Source: an uncultured Blautia sp. (GTDB taxonomy: Bacteria; Bacillota; Clostridia; Lachnospirales; Lachnospiraceae). From it: 34,214 nucleotides of DNA. The notes beneath the pieces were generated by a model that saw only the letters and a program-made list of their open reading frames with translations, made no database searches and was not told the origin of the DNA. Each line of letters starts with the position of its first letter. Position 1 is the stretch's first letter. This document shows positions 8,613 to 17,022 of this stretch, one piece after another. The translations under genes were made by a program, and so were the position numbers. The stretch lies in NCBI GenBank assembly GCA_948436455.1, contig CAOJIB010000011.1, positions 1-34,214 on the forward strand. Reading direction: 5' to 3'.

Positions 8613-8851
8613 ACAATTTTCCAACTGTGAGTTTTGGCGTTCCTATTTCTCACACAGACTGGGCAATGTTCCGCCGAACTAACGACTAACTATGACTAAG
8701 ACACTCAGGAAGAGCCTTTGTGTCTAAGTCTTCGTAAGCCGTGGATTTCGTCTCCACGAAAAACGCCCTTGAATGTCTGCTTAAGAGGAATAGGAACCCA
8801 AAAACTCCTGTGCATTCGTAATAGATGTAAACTGCACAGGTAGAATTTTTT
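8613..8851 (+). ncRNA. Structured non-coding RNA of about 240 nt, class unassigned
   Basis: The RNA starts just after a consensus promoter. A long closing helix is formed by GTTTTGG (8631-8637) with CCAAAAAC (8798-8805, one bulged A) and by TTCCTATT (8640-8647) with AATAGGAA (8789-8796). Inside it are CAGAC/GTCTG (8655-8659 with 8775-8779) and GGGC/GCCC (8661-8664 with 8765-8768). These enclose three hairpins: GTTC/GAAC with a CGCC loop (8668-8679), a perfect 11-bp hairpin (8694-8704 with 8720-8730), and CGTGGA/TCCACG (8740-8758). A final 8-bp stem (8807-8814 with 8833-8840) followed by AATTTTTT looks like its terminator. The closed rod recalls 6S RNA, but the branched interior does not. The raiA motif of Clostridia is another candidate. 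I cannot decide the class by eye. Confidence 0.75.
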
Positions 8852-8887
8852 CGCGCCTGCGAAAAGGCGCGCATGATGGAGGATGAA

Positions 8888-9103
8888 ATGTTCGGACGAA
8901 AGAAAAAGGTTGAAGTCTTGACTTACGATAAAGAGAGCCAGCGTCCGGTGCTTCGGTGCAGCATTTGTACCGGGGAGCAGGTGGCCGGCTTTAAAGATAT
9001 CCGTACGGGAAAATTCCAGGAGGTTATGTTGATAAAAAACGAAAAGGATCTGCAGGCGTTTAAAGCGCAGTACGGCCTTTTGGATGTGACGAAGGAGTAT
9101 TAG
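8888..9103 (+). CDS. Small conserved-looking protein with a Cys-x-x-Cys pair
   Basis: A 71-residue soluble protein starting MFGRKKKVEVL. I chose ATG 8888 over in-frame ATGs at 8873 and 8876 because GGAGG sits 5 nt before it, overlapping those earlier codons. It has a basic start, a CSICTGEQVAGFKD segment with a C-x-x-C pair, and a charged alpha/beta C-terminus. I recognise no named domain. It is 5 nt from the next gene and follows the structured RNA, so read-through from that RNA's promoter may express it. The C-x-x-C could bind metal or be redox-active, but one pair alone is weak evidence. Confidence 0.75.
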   Translation: MFGRKKKVEVLTYDKESQRPVLRCSICTGEQVAGFKDIRTGKFQEVMLIKNEKDLQAFKAQYGLLDVTKEY

Positions 9104-9108
9104 AGCGT

Positions 9109-9555
9109 ATGATTGTATTTGTGTGTGTAGACGATGAAAACGGTATGCTGTTTAATCGCCGGCGGCAGAGCCGGGATCGGGCGGTGGTCCGGGATATTTT
9201 GCAGACGTGCCAGGAGGCGCAGCTGTGGATGGATTTCTATTCCGCGAAGCTGTTTGCCGGGGAGGAGGGAAATTTCCAGGCGACGGAGGACTTTCTGGGG
9301 CTGGCCGGCGCGGGGGAGTACTGCTTTGTGGAAAATCGGGAACTCGCGCCCTTTGCGGAGAAGATCGAAAGGCTGATTGTGTACCGGTGGAACCGGAAAT
9401 ATCCGGGAGATTTCTTTTTAGATCTGGAGCTTTCTAATTGGGAGCTTCTGGAAAAGACGGAATTTCCAGGGAATTCCCATGAGAAGATTACAAAAGAAAT
9501 ATACGCGCCAGGGGATGGTGCGGACGTAGAAAGGAAATGCAAAGATCATGAATGA
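9109..9555 (+). CDS. Conserved hypothetical protein of Clostridia
   Basis: A 148-residue soluble protein opening MIVFVCVDDENGMLFNRRRQSRD, with an alpha/beta look and a run of acidic residues near the C-terminus. No catalytic motif is recognised. In particular there is no metallo-beta-lactamase HxHxDH motif, so a ribonuclease Z label would be unsupported. It begins 5 nt after the preceding small gene and its end overlaps the MATE gene by 8 nt, so the three are translated from one message. The DDENGMLFNRRRQSRD opening is faintly reminiscent of dihydrofolate-reductase-like folds (speculative). Function unknown. Confidence 0.8.
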   Translation: MIVFVCVDDENGMLFNRRRQSRDRAVVRDILQTCQEAQLWMDFYSAKLFAGEEGNFQATEDFLGLAGAGEYCFVENRELAPFAEKIERLIVYRWNRKYPGDFFLDLELSNWELLEKTEFPGNSHEKITKEIYAPGDGADVERKCKDHE

Positions 9556-10942
9556 CTCAGTCAAAAAAACGGCGGGGAAGGTCATGGATATGACGGAAGG
9601 GAAACCTGCGCGCCTGATCCTGGCCTTTGCCATCCCGCTGTTTATCGGAAATATTTTCCAGCAGATTTACAGCATGGTGGATACGATGGTAGCCGGCTAT
9701 AATCTGGGTGACGGAGCGATCGCGGCGATCGGCGCGACTTCGTCGCTCTATGCGCTGCTGATCAATCTGGCGGTGGGGCTCAACGGCGGCTACGCCATTG
9801 TCGTCACGCAGCGATTTGGCGCGCACGAGGAGAAGGGGCTGCGGGAATCCATCGCCGGCATGTTCCTCTTAGACGCGGCAGTGGCGGTTCTTTTGACTGC
9901 GCTGTCTCTTGTATTTTTAAAGCCGCTGATGCGCTTTATGCATACGCCCGACGCTATTTTCTCTCAGGCGTATGGCTACATAGCGGTTGTCTGCGCCGGG
10001 ATGGTTGCGACGATCGCCTATAATATGTTCGCAGGCATTTTGCGGGCGGTGGGCAACAGCCGCACGTCGCTGTATTTCCTGATTGTCGCCGCTGTGCTGA
10101 ATATAGGGCTGGATGTATTTTTTATCGTCGTTTTGCGGATGGACATCGCGGGGGCGGCGCTGGCTACGGTGATCGCGCAGGCTGTTTCGGCGGCGCTTAG
10201 CGGCGTTTATATCTATAAGAATTATCGTTTTCTTTTGCCGGGGCGTGAGGATTTTCACATTTCCGGCAAACTGTTGGCCGAGCTGTGCGCTCAGGGGATC
10301 GCCATGGGGCTGATGTACTGCGTGGTGGATCTGGGTTCCGTGATTTTCCAGCGGGCGAATAATACCCTGGGCGAGCAGATTATTTCGGCGCACACCGCCG
10401 CACGCCGTCTGATTTTGATCCTGATGCAGCCGCTGGCGACGATCTCGACGGCCTCGTCCACGTTTATCGGCCAGAACTGGGGGGCGAAAAAGATGGAACG
10501 TATTCGCGCGGCACTTAAGGAAGTCGTGGGAATGGCGCTGATCTGGTCGCTGCTTTCCTGCGCGCTGGTATATCTGGGCGGCGGCGCCCTCATCCGGTTT
10601 ACGACGGGTACCGGCGACGTGGAAGTTGTGAAAAACGCCGTGCTGAGCTTGCGATGGCATATTTCCTTTTTCCCGGCGTTGGGCGTTCTGTTGATCCTAC
10701 GGACTGCCATGCAGGCTATGGGAAAAAAGATCGTGCCGGTGGTATCGAGCTGCCTGGAGCTTGGGATGAAGCTTTTGTCCGCGGCGGTGCTGATCCCGCG
10801 GCTAGGCTTTTTGGGCACGAGCATTACAGAGCCTGTGACGTGGGTGGTGATGCTGGTATTTCTGGCTGCCGCGTATGGGTTGCAAAGACGGCGGCTATTC
10901 TCTGATAAACAATCGGACGGCGGCAATTTTTCTAACATTTGA
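9548..10942 (+). CDS. MATE family multidrug/cation antiporter
   Basis: A 464-residue integral membrane protein with about 12 hydrophobic segments in two similar halves. The N-terminal IPLFIGNIFQQIYSMVDTMVAGYNLGDGAIAAIGA is diagnostic of the MATE (NorM/DinF) family, as is the mid-protein FIGQNWGAKKMERI. Such proteins export cationic compounds in exchange for sodium or protons. The start ATG overlaps the previous gene's end by 8 nt and has AAGGAAA about 10 nt upstream, so expression is coupled. Length and motif order match the family. Substrate unknown. Confidence 0.93.
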   Translation: MNDSVKKTAGKVMDMTEGKPARLILAFAIPLFIGNIFQQIYSMVDTMVAGYNLGDGAIAAIGATSSLYALLINLAVGLNGGYAIVVTQRFGAHEEKGLRESIAGMFLLDAAVAVLLTALSLVFLKPLMRFMHTPDAIFSQAYGYIAVVCAGMVATIAYNMFAGILRAVGNSRTSLYFLIVAAVLNIGLDVFFIVVLRMDIAGAALATVIAQAVSAALSGVYIYKNYRFLLPGREDFHISGKLLAELCAQGIAMGLMYCVVDLGSVIFQRANNTLGEQIISAHTAARRLILILMQPLATISTASSTFIGQNWGAKKMERIRAALKEVVGMALIWSLLSCALVYLGGGALIRFTTGTGDVEVVKNAVLSLRWHISFFPALGVLLILRTAMQAMGKKIVPVVSSCLELGMKLLSAAVLIPRLGFLGTSITEPVTWVVMLVFLAAAYGLQRRRLFSDKQSDGGNFSNI

Positions 10943-10977
10943 GAAAGATGCCGGAGAAGAAAGAGAGGCGAACGATA

Positions 10978-11904
10978 ATGAAAAAAAGAAATCGAAAGGG
11001 CAGGGGCCTGCTCCTTAGTCTGCTGCTTTGCCTATGTCTGGCGGGATGTATGGGAGAGCACGCCATATATGAAGCGCAGGAGGGTGATACCGGGCAGAGC
11101 GGCGGCGGGGAAGCCGTTTCCAAAGACGAAACGGCCGGCATCGAAGATATTCCCGCGTACGACGGGCAGCCTTATGTGACGCTTAACGGGAATGAACCGG
11201 AGTTTTCCAGAGAGGAAATGCAGCCGGTTTCCTATGAGGAATACAGTCCGCTGGATGCGCTGGGCCGATGCGGACAGGCCGAGGCGTGCATCGGGCAGGA
11301 TCTGATGCCTACGAAAAAGCGGGAGAGCATCAGCCAGGTGAAGCCCACCGGCTGGCATTCCGTCACGTATGACTTTGTGGAGGGTGGCTCTTTGTATAAT
11401 CGCTGCCATCTGATCGGCTACCAGCTGACGGCGGAAAACGCCAACGAGCGGAATCTGATCACCGGCACCCGGTATATGAATGTGGAAGGAATGCTTCCTT
11501 TTGAAAATCTCGTGGCGGACTATATCAAGGAGACGGATCATCACGTGCTGTACCGGGTGCAGCCGCTTTTTGACGGGGAAAATCTGGTGGCCGCAGGCGT
11601 GCAGATGGAAGCTTGGTCGGTGGAGGACGACGGCGAGGGCGTTTGCTACAACGTCTTCGTGTATAACGTGCAGCCAGGGATCTCCATCGATTACCGGACA
11701 GGGGAAAGCGCGGCCGCCGCGATAGATACGAAGGAAACGGCGGAGATAGAGGCATATGTTCTCAATACGAACAGCCGGAAATTTCACAAATCCTCCTGCG
11801 CCAGCGCCCAGGATATAAAGGCGGGCAACCGAGAGGAATATACCGGAAGCCGGGAAACTTTGCTGCAGCAGGGCTACGCCCCCTGCGGACGGTGCAAGCC
11901 GTAA
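10978..11904 (+). CDS. Lipoprotein DNA/RNA non-specific endonuclease with Cys-rich tail
   Basis: A 308-residue protein. Start ATG 10978 is chosen for its AGAGAGG site and because it gives a clean lipoprotein signal: basic MKKRNRKGR, a leucine run, then LAGC with the lipidated cysteine at 24. The nuclease domain spans about residues 85-230. Its core NRCHLIGYQL (H144) and NANERNLITGTRYMN match the beta-beta-alpha-metal nucleases of the EndA/Endonuclease_NS_2 type, with His as base and Asn as metal ligand. The C-terminal block (about 260-308) has KFHKSSCAS and YAPCGRCKP cysteines, a possible zinc site resembling the small Ada-like module found on other secreted nucleases. It would act on DNA outside the membrane: nutrient scavenging, DNA uptake or defence are possible. 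It sits between a MATE exporter and recQ. Confidence 0.88.
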   Translation: MKKRNRKGRGLLLSLLLCLCLAGCMGEHAIYEAQEGDTGQSGGGEAVSKDETAGIEDIPAYDGQPYVTLNGNEPEFSREEMQPVSYEEYSPLDALGRCGQAEACIGQDLMPTKKRESISQVKPTGWHSVTYDFVEGGSLYNRCHLIGYQLTAENANERNLITGTRYMNVEGMLPFENLVADYIKETDHHVLYRVQPLFDGENLVAAGVQMEAWSVEDDGEGVCYNVFVYNVQPGISIDYRTGESAAAAIDTKETAEIEAYVLNTNSRKFHKSSCASAQDIKAGNREEYTGSRETLLQQGYAPCGRCKP

Positions 11905-11963
11905 GCAAAGATAATTTTCTTTGCGGGGGAAAATGTAGAAAATCACATACGAAAAGGATAGAC

Positions 11964-13790
11964 ATGGAGAAACAGGAAGTATTGAAAAATGTATTCGGCT
12001 ACGATTCCTTCCGGGAAGGGCAGGAAATGCTGGTAGACGATACCTTACAGGGCAAAGACGTGCTGGGAATTATGCCCACGGGAGCGGGGAAATCCCTCTG
12101 CTTCCAGGTGCCGGCGCTTCTTTTGGAAGGGATTACGATCGTCGTTTCTCCGCTGATCTCCCTGATGAAGGATCAGGTGAGCGCCTTAAATGCTTTGGGC
12201 GTGCACGCCGCTTTTATCAACAGCTCCTTAACGGAGGGCCAGTGCCGGCGGGCGATGGCATATGCAAGAGAAGGGCGGTATAAGATCATCTATGCGGCGC
12301 CGGAACGTTTGGAAACCGAGGCCTTTGGAGAGCTGGCCCGTCAGGTGAAGATTTCTCTGGTGGCGGTGGACGAGGCCCACTGTATATCCCAGTGGGGGCA
12401 GGATTTCCGTCCCAGCTATCTGAAAATCGCCGATTTTATTCAGGGGCTGCCCGTGCGGCCGGTGATCGCCGCCTATACGGCGACGGCCACCCGAGAGGTG
12501 CGGGAGGATATCCTTTGCATTTTAGGGCTTGTGGAGCCTACGGTGCTGGTTACCGGCTACGACCGGAAGAATTTGTACTTTGAGGTGAAAAAGCCCAAGG
12601 ATAAATCCAGAGAGCTTTTGGTCGATTTGCAGAGAAATCCTGATAAGAGCGGCATCATTTACTGCAGTACCCGCAAGGCGGTGGAGGAGGTGCAGTGCTT
12701 TTTGCAGGCGGCGGGCTATCCGGCGGTCAAGTACCACGCAGGCCTTTCCGAGGAAGAGCGGAGGCGCAGCCAGGAAGATTTCATCTACGACCGGGCGCCG
12801 GTCATGGTGGCGACGAACGCCTTTGGCATGGGGATTGATAAGTCCAACGTCCGCTATGTGATTCACTATAATATGCCAAAGGATATCGAAAGCTATTACC
12901 AGGAGGCGGGCCGGGCCGGCCGGGACGGAGAGCCGGCCCATTGCGTTTTGTACTATTCCGGCCAGGATAAGAGAATTAACGAATTCCTGATCGAAAAGCA
13001 GATGGAACATGCCGAGCTGCCTAAGGAGGATCGGGCGGTCGTACAGGAAAGAAGCTTCGACCGTCTGCAAAAGATGACCTTTTATTGCTTTACCAACGAT
13101 TGTCTGCGGGATTACATTCTACGGTATTTCGGGGAATATGGAGGAAATTACTGCGGCAACTGCTCCAATTGTCAGACCCAGTTTGAGACGGCGGACGTCA
13201 CGGAGGAAGGGAAGACGCTGACAGAGTGCGTGCGATCCTGCGGGCAGCGGTATGGTATGACGGTGATCGTCGATACGGTGCGCGGAGCGGACACGGCGAA
13301 GATACGCCAGTACAAAATGAAGGAAAATCCCTGCTATGGCGCGCTGGCCGCCGTGCCCGTCTACCGGTTGCGGCAGATTTTGCAGTATCTGCTCCTGCAG
13401 GAATATCTGCAGGTGACGAACGACGCATATACGCTGGTAAAGCTGGGAAAAAACGCCGAAAAGCTGTTGGCGGGCGAGGAACGGCTCCAGATAAAATTTC
13501 CCAAGGAACGGGAAACCTCCGCAGGCGGCGCACGGAAGAAAAAGAGCGCGCAGGCCGCCGCCCTTACCGAAGAGGATGAGGCGCTCTTTGGCCGTCTGAA
13601 GGCTTTGCGTATGCAGATCGCCCGGGAAGAGCACGTGCCGCCGTATATTGTATTTTCCGATAAGACGCTGCGGGACATGTGCCAAAGGCGGCCAGGGGAT
13701 GCCCAGGAGCTTTTGGACGTTTCCGGCGTGGGCGCTTACAAGGCGGGAAAATATGGCCAGCGCTTTTTAGCATGTATCCGGGAGGGATAA
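11964..13790 (+). CDS. recQ: ATP-dependent DNA helicase RecQ
   Basis: A 608-residue 3'-5' helicase for recombination and repair. ATG 11964 follows AAAAGGA and gives the standard N-terminus. Helicase lobe 1 has Walker A MPTGAGKS (about 38-45), DEAH at 136-139 and the RecQ aromatic-rich loop QWGQDFRPSYLKI. Lobe 2 has TNAFGMGIDKSNVRYVIHYNMP and YYQEAGRAGRDG. The RecQ-C zinc site is formed by a cysteine in TNDCLRDY plus CGNCSNC, followed by a winged helix. An HRDC domain closes the protein (about 530-608, ending LDVSGVGAYKAGKYG). All domains are intact and in the usual order, close to E. coli RecQ length. It is 59 nt after the nuclease gene. Confidence 0.97.
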   Translation: MEKQEVLKNVFGYDSFREGQEMLVDDTLQGKDVLGIMPTGAGKSLCFQVPALLLEGITIVVSPLISLMKDQVSALNALGVHAAFINSSLTEGQCRRAMAYAREGRYKIIYAAPERLETEAFGELARQVKISLVAVDEAHCISQWGQDFRPSYLKIADFIQGLPVRPVIAAYTATATREVREDILCILGLVEPTVLVTGYDRKNLYFEVKKPKDKSRELLVDLQRNPDKSGIIYCSTRKAVEEVQCFLQAAGYPAVKYHAGLSEEERRRSQEDFIYDRAPVMVATNAFGMGIDKSNVRYVIHYNMPKDIESYYQEAGRAGRDGEPAHCVLYYSGQDKRINEFLIEKQMEHAELPKEDRAVVQERSFDRLQKMTFYCFTNDCLRDYILRYFGEYGGNYCGNCSNCQTQFETADVTEEGKTLTECVRSCGQRYGMTVIVDTVRGADTAKIRQYKMKENPCYGALAAVPVYRLRQILQYLLLQEYLQVTNDAYTLVKLGKNAEKLLAGEERLQIKFPKERETSAGGARKKKSAQAAALTEEDEALFGRLKALRMQIAREEHVPPYIVFSDKTLRDMCQRRPGDAQELLDVSGVGAYKAGKYGQRFLACIREG

Positions 13791-13851
13791 AGAAGGTTCT
13801 CAAAATTCGTCTATGGGAAAACTGAAGGAAGTTCCTATAGAATAAAAAGCG

Positions 13852-13889
13852 GCCCGCCAAAGGGGGATGATTCCCATGGCGGGCATTTT
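13852..13889. terminator. Bidirectional terminator between recQ and the exporter operon
   Basis: GCCCGCCA (13852-13859) pairs perfectly with TGGCGGGC (13877-13884). It is followed by ATTTTAT on the plus strand and by a T-rich run on the minus strand. It lies between convergent genes. Confidence 0.8.
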
Positions 13890-13927
13890 ATAGACCAAAG
13901 TATGCAGAGACGCCTATACAAACTTTT

Positions 13928-14662
13928 CTATTTATCCATATAAGCGACGTATTCGTCTAGCACTTCTTTTGGCGGGCCAATCTTTTTGATTTCGCCGTCG
14001 TGCATCCACATGACGGTGTCGCAAAGCTCCGTCAGGGTGTTTAAGTTGTGGGAAACGATGACGACCGTCCGGTCTTTGTTGGAGATCAGGCTTTTCATTT
14101 TCTTGTAGCTTTTTTTCTTGAAGCGTTGATCGCCCACGCTTAACACCTCGTCGATCAGCATAATATCCGTTTCCAGGATGGCCGTGATGGAAAAGGCCAG
14201 CTTGGAATACATGCCGCTGGAATAGGTGCGCACAGGCATATCGATGAAATCTCCCAGCTCGGCGAAACGGATGATCTCTTCTTCGTGGGCCTTGACTTCC
14301 GCCTCGGAAAAGCCCAGAAGCATTCCGGAGAGTACGATATTTTCCCGTCCGGTCATTTCCTTTTGGAAGCCCACGCCGATGGACAGCAGGGAAACGCTGT
14401 GTCCTTTTAAGTCGATCACGCCGGAATCCGGGGAAAAAATGCCGGCCAGGGCGTTGAGCGTAGTGGATTTCCCGCTGCCGTTCTTGCCGATGATCCCCAG
14501 GATTTCCCCTTCCCGTACATAGAAGGAAATGCCCTTGACAGCGACGAAATTTTCCGCCTTTTGCCGCTTGAATTGCAGCAGGCTCTTTTTAATAGAGGTT
14601 TTTTTGAAATTTTTATAGCTGATGACCAGATCGGTCACCTCGATGGCTTTTCTTTCTTCCAT
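13928..14662 (-). CDS. Polysaccharide/teichoic acid export ATPase (Wzt/TagH-like)
   Basis: A 244-residue ABC ATPase. The N-terminal YKNFKKTSIKKSLLQ extension before the core is characteristic of the TagH/Wzt/RfbE group. Walker A is GKNGSGKST; the family-typical LLSIGVGFQKEMTGRENI follows. The signature is the YSSGMYSKLAFSI form, and Walker B is IMLIDEVLSVGD, all typical of ATPases that power export of lipid-linked glycans. It ends shortly after the core, without the C-terminal carbohydrate-binding domain of Wzt. Start ATG 14662 overlaps the permease stop by one base (TAATG), with AAGGTG upstream. It works with the adjacent permease to move a completed polymer across the membrane. Confidence 0.93.
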   Translation of the reverse strand: MEERKAIEVTDLVISYKNFKKTSIKKSLLQFKRQKAENFVAVKGISFYVREGEILGIIGKNGSGKSTTLNALAGIFSPDSGVIDLKGHSVSLLSIGVGFQKEMTGRENIVLSGMLLGFSEAEVKAHEEEIIRFAELGDFIDMPVRTYSSGMYSKLAFSITAILETDIMLIDEVLSVGDQRFKKKSYKKMKSLISNKDRTVVIVSHNLNTLTELCDTVMWMHDGEIKKIGPPKEVLDEYVAYMDK

Positions 14663-15447
14663 TAGATCACCTTCACATAGCTGTTTTCGTTTTTGTAGAT
14701 TTTCCGGACGCCCAGCATACACAGAAGCAGGGAAAATACGAACCACGCCAGGAGAAGCTTCCGGCCGGGGGTCTTTCCATAGAGGACGCACTGGCGCATG
14801 GAGCTAAGCAAAAAGGCGATGGGATTGCATTTTCCCACGACGGCGTTGTAAGGGGCGGGAATTCGTTTCATCACGTCGTAAAAGATACCCGTCAGATAGA
14901 AAATCAGGCGCAGAACGATATTTGTCACGTTCGTCAGGTCCTCGATGAAAACGCCGTAGTGTAAAAGAAAGCAGGAGGCCCCAAAGGTGATCAGTACGAA
15001 GGTGATAAGGATGGGAACGGCATAAAGGGCGTTCCCGTTCACCGGCACCTTGTAAAACACCAGCATGCCCAAAACAATGACCATGCTTACGCACATTTTG
15101 AAGCCGTTTACGCCGATCTGCACCAGGCTTAAGATGTACTTGGGCAGATAGACCTTGGATACGATGGCTTTATTATTTTTGACAATGCGCACGCTTTGGA
15201 GCATCGTCTTATTGAAAAAATTCCACATAGTCAGGCCGATGAAGATGAACACGGGAAAGTAGGGCTCCCGGGCATTAAATACCACGCCGAAGATCAGCGT
15301 ATAGATCAGCATAAAAGCCAACGGCTCCAGGATCCACCACAGCCAGTTCAGGTAGGAATTCGCCACCTCGGATTTCAGCTTGGCCTTGGCGGAGTAAGCC
15401 GCGTACCTGGAGTACTTTTTTATATCCTTGAGAAATTTTTGAAACAT
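14662..15447 (-). CDS. Polysaccharide/teichoic acid ABC export permease (Wzm/TagG-like)
   Basis: A 261-residue ABC-2 permease with six predicted membrane helices. The N-terminal amphipathic segment and the SYLNWLWWILEPLAFMLIYTLIFG motif define the TagG/Wzm/RfbA family. The later LRLIFYLTGIFYDVMKRIP and NPIAFLLSSMRQCVLYG blocks are also family-typical. It forms the channel for undecaprenyl-linked polymer and couples to the ATPase encoded immediately downstream (one-base overlap). The start follows GAAGGAGAC-type sequence. Upstream, 95 nt away and on the same strand, is the TagD-oxidoreductase fusion, so one polymer pathway is likely. Confidence 0.93.
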   Translation of the reverse strand: MFQKFLKDIKKYSRYAAYSAKAKLKSEVANSYLNWLWWILEPLAFMLIYTLIFGVVFNAREPYFPVFIFIGLTMWNFFNKTMLQSVRIVKNNKAIVSKVYLPKYILSLVQIGVNGFKMCVSMVIVLGMLVFYKVPVNGNALYAVPILITFVLITFGASCFLLHYGVFIEDLTNVTNIVLRLIFYLTGIFYDVMKRIPAPYNAVVGKCNPIAFLLSSMRQCVLYGKTPGRKLLLAWFVFSLLLCMLGVRKIYKNENSYVKVI

Positions 15448-15542
15448 CTTTCGTCTCCTTCATCCTAAATCCGGCTTATTATATCCTATTTTTTGCCGAA
15501 TGGCAATAGTGGTATGCCCGGGATACAAGGGCGAAGTTCGTC

Positions 15543-16886
15543 TTATTCAATGACAATCGGCCCCTTTTCGTGGTAGGTCTCAATCATTTGGGCGATGGCG
15601 ATGGATTCCTCCGGCTTTAGGCGAGTGCTGGTGAGGTTCCCCCCATTGACCATTTTGACAAATTCCAGGATTTCGTACCGAAGGCCGTCCCCCTCGAATT
15701 TATAAAAGTATTTATTCGTCTCGTTGGTATTTTCAAAGCGCATTTCAAAATATTGCGTTTTCCACCAAGGTGCGGGTACGTAGATATAGCCCTGGGTGCC
15801 GGAAATTACCATTTCTCCTTCGGTCTTGACGCCAAGCCCCACCTTGAAGGAGGCGGTGGCCCGGGCGAATTGGAAGAGCCCCTTGGTGAACATATCTACG
15901 CCGTTTTGCATCTGGGAGTAGAAACGCAGGTCGACGGGGTCCGTTCCCAGAAGCTTGACGATGGGGAGAAGCACGTAGGAGGAAAGCTCGTTCATACTGC
16001 CGCCGGCCTGATCGGCCTGCAGCTCCCGGAGATTGCCGTAGGTCAGCTTTGTAAAGGAGGCTTCTACGTCCTTAATATTGCCGATGCGCCCGCTTTTTGC
16101 CAGGATCAGAAGATGCTCGAAGGCCGGGCAGTAGGCGGTCTTGATGCATTCTAAGAGGACGAGGCCCTTTTCGGCGGCCTTTTCGTAGGCGTTTTTCGCT
16201 TCCTGGGCAGTCAGGGCTAGGGGCTTTTCGCAGAGTACATGCTTTCCCGCTTCCAGGGATTGCATAATATAGTCGTAATGGTACTGGTGGGGAGCGGCGA
16301 TATAGACGGCCGCCACCTTATCATACAGCTCCGTAAGATCGTCGGTGTAAAAGGCCAGCTCCTGCTCCCGGGCAAATTTTTCCGCGGAGGCAGCCCGGGG
16401 ATTGTAAATGCCTTCCACATTGACGCCGCTGATATACTTGGACTCCTTGATGAAGCGCCGGGCGATCCGGCCGTTGCCAATCAGGCCGATGCTGATGATC
16501 TCGTGTTCCTGCATCCGAAGCTGAGTGCTGGAAATGCCTCTGGTTCGCTCCAGATATGTGACGGGGCAATATTCCATTAGATAATCGAATTTTCCCTTCC
16601 AGTCGGAGCCGATGGCGAAAAGGTCGATGTTGTATTTTTGGATATCCAGGATCTTCTGGCCTTCGAATTCTTCTACGATGATTTCGTCTGCCAGACCGGT
16701 TTCGCGCACGTTGTCAATACGCTGGGAAAGGGACTGCTGCACGTTGAGTTTTCCCCGTTCCTTGTCATACAGGTCGGAGGTAACGCCTACAATCAAATAG
16801 TCGCCCAGGGCTTTGGCTCTTTTCAGAAGGTTGATGTGCCCGTAATGCAGCAGGTCGAAGGTGCCGTAAGTAATAATCTTTTTCAT
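15543..16886 (-). CDS. TagD-like cytidylyltransferase fused to a Gfo/Idh/MocA oxidoreductase
   Basis: A 447-residue two-domain cytoplasmic enzyme. ATG 16886 is chosen because AAAGGA lies 9 nt upstream and the protein then begins exactly like TagD: ITYGTFDLLHYGHINLL with the HxGH nucleotidyl-transfer motif. GSDWKGKFDYL and RTRGISST (residues up to about 128) complete a full glycerol-3-phosphate cytidylyltransferase-like domain. From about residue 133 a Rossmann motif GLIGNGRIA starts an NAD(P)-dependent oxidoreductase. It has the family EKP motif (HVLCEKPLAL) and a C-terminal beta-sheet domain. The likely product is a CDP-activated polyol, with the second domain reducing or oxidising the sugar part (inference). 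It lies upstream of the exporter genes. Confidence 0.9.
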   Translation of the reverse strand: MKKIITYGTFDLLHYGHINLLKRAKALGDYLIVGVTSDLYDKERGKLNVQQSLSQRIDNVRETGLADEIIVEEFEGQKILDIQKYNIDLFAIGSDWKGKFDYLMEYCPVTYLERTRGISSTQLRMQEHEIISIGLIGNGRIARRFIKESKYISGVNVEGIYNPRAASAEKFAREQELAFYTDDLTELYDKVAAVYIAAPHQYHYDYIMQSLEAGKHVLCEKPLALTAQEAKNAYEKAAEKGLVLLECIKTAYCPAFEHLLILAKSGRIGNIKDVEASFTKLTYGNLRELQADQAGGSMNELSSYVLLPIVKLLGTDPVDLRFYSQMQNGVDMFTKGLFQFARATASFKVGLGVKTEGEMVISGTQGYIYVPAPWWKTQYFEMRFENTNETNKYFYKFEGDGLRYEILEFVKMVNGGNLTSTRLKPEESIAIAQMIETYHEKGPIVIE

Positions 16887-16951
16887 GAGTAAAGTTCCTT
16901 TCTGGAAAGTGGGATGTTGGGAGAATCTTCCATACGCAGTTCTTTGATGGT

Positions 16952-16980
16952 AGTATAGCATATCTTGCCCAAAACAGAAA
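16952..16980 (-). promoter_or_regulatory. Candidate promoter of the TagD-fusion/exporter operon
   Basis: On the minus strand an extended -10, TGC-TATACT (-10 at 16957-16952), has a weak -35 (TTTCTG, 16980-16975) at 17-bp spacing. It starts about 60 nt upstream of the chosen ATG 16886. Confidence 0.5.
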
Positions 16981-17022
16981 GTTTTAAAAAAGGAAGGGCG
17001 GGAGTTCTTTCGGAAAATTTTA

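Noticed and set aside
8441..8653. 70-codon minus-strand ORF over the ncRNA promoter
   Set aside because: No ribosome site, atypical composition, and it overlaps the promoter and 5' part of the structured RNA.
8613..8851. tmRNA, RNase P RNA or SRP RNA
   Set aside because: The tmRNA ends and tag ORF, the RNase P GAGGAAAGTCC-type core, and the SRP GGAAG-type apical loop are not present.
9109..9555. Ribonuclease Z annotation for the 148-residue protein
   Set aside because: The protein is too short and lacks the HxHxDH metal motif of metallo-beta-lactamase nucleases.
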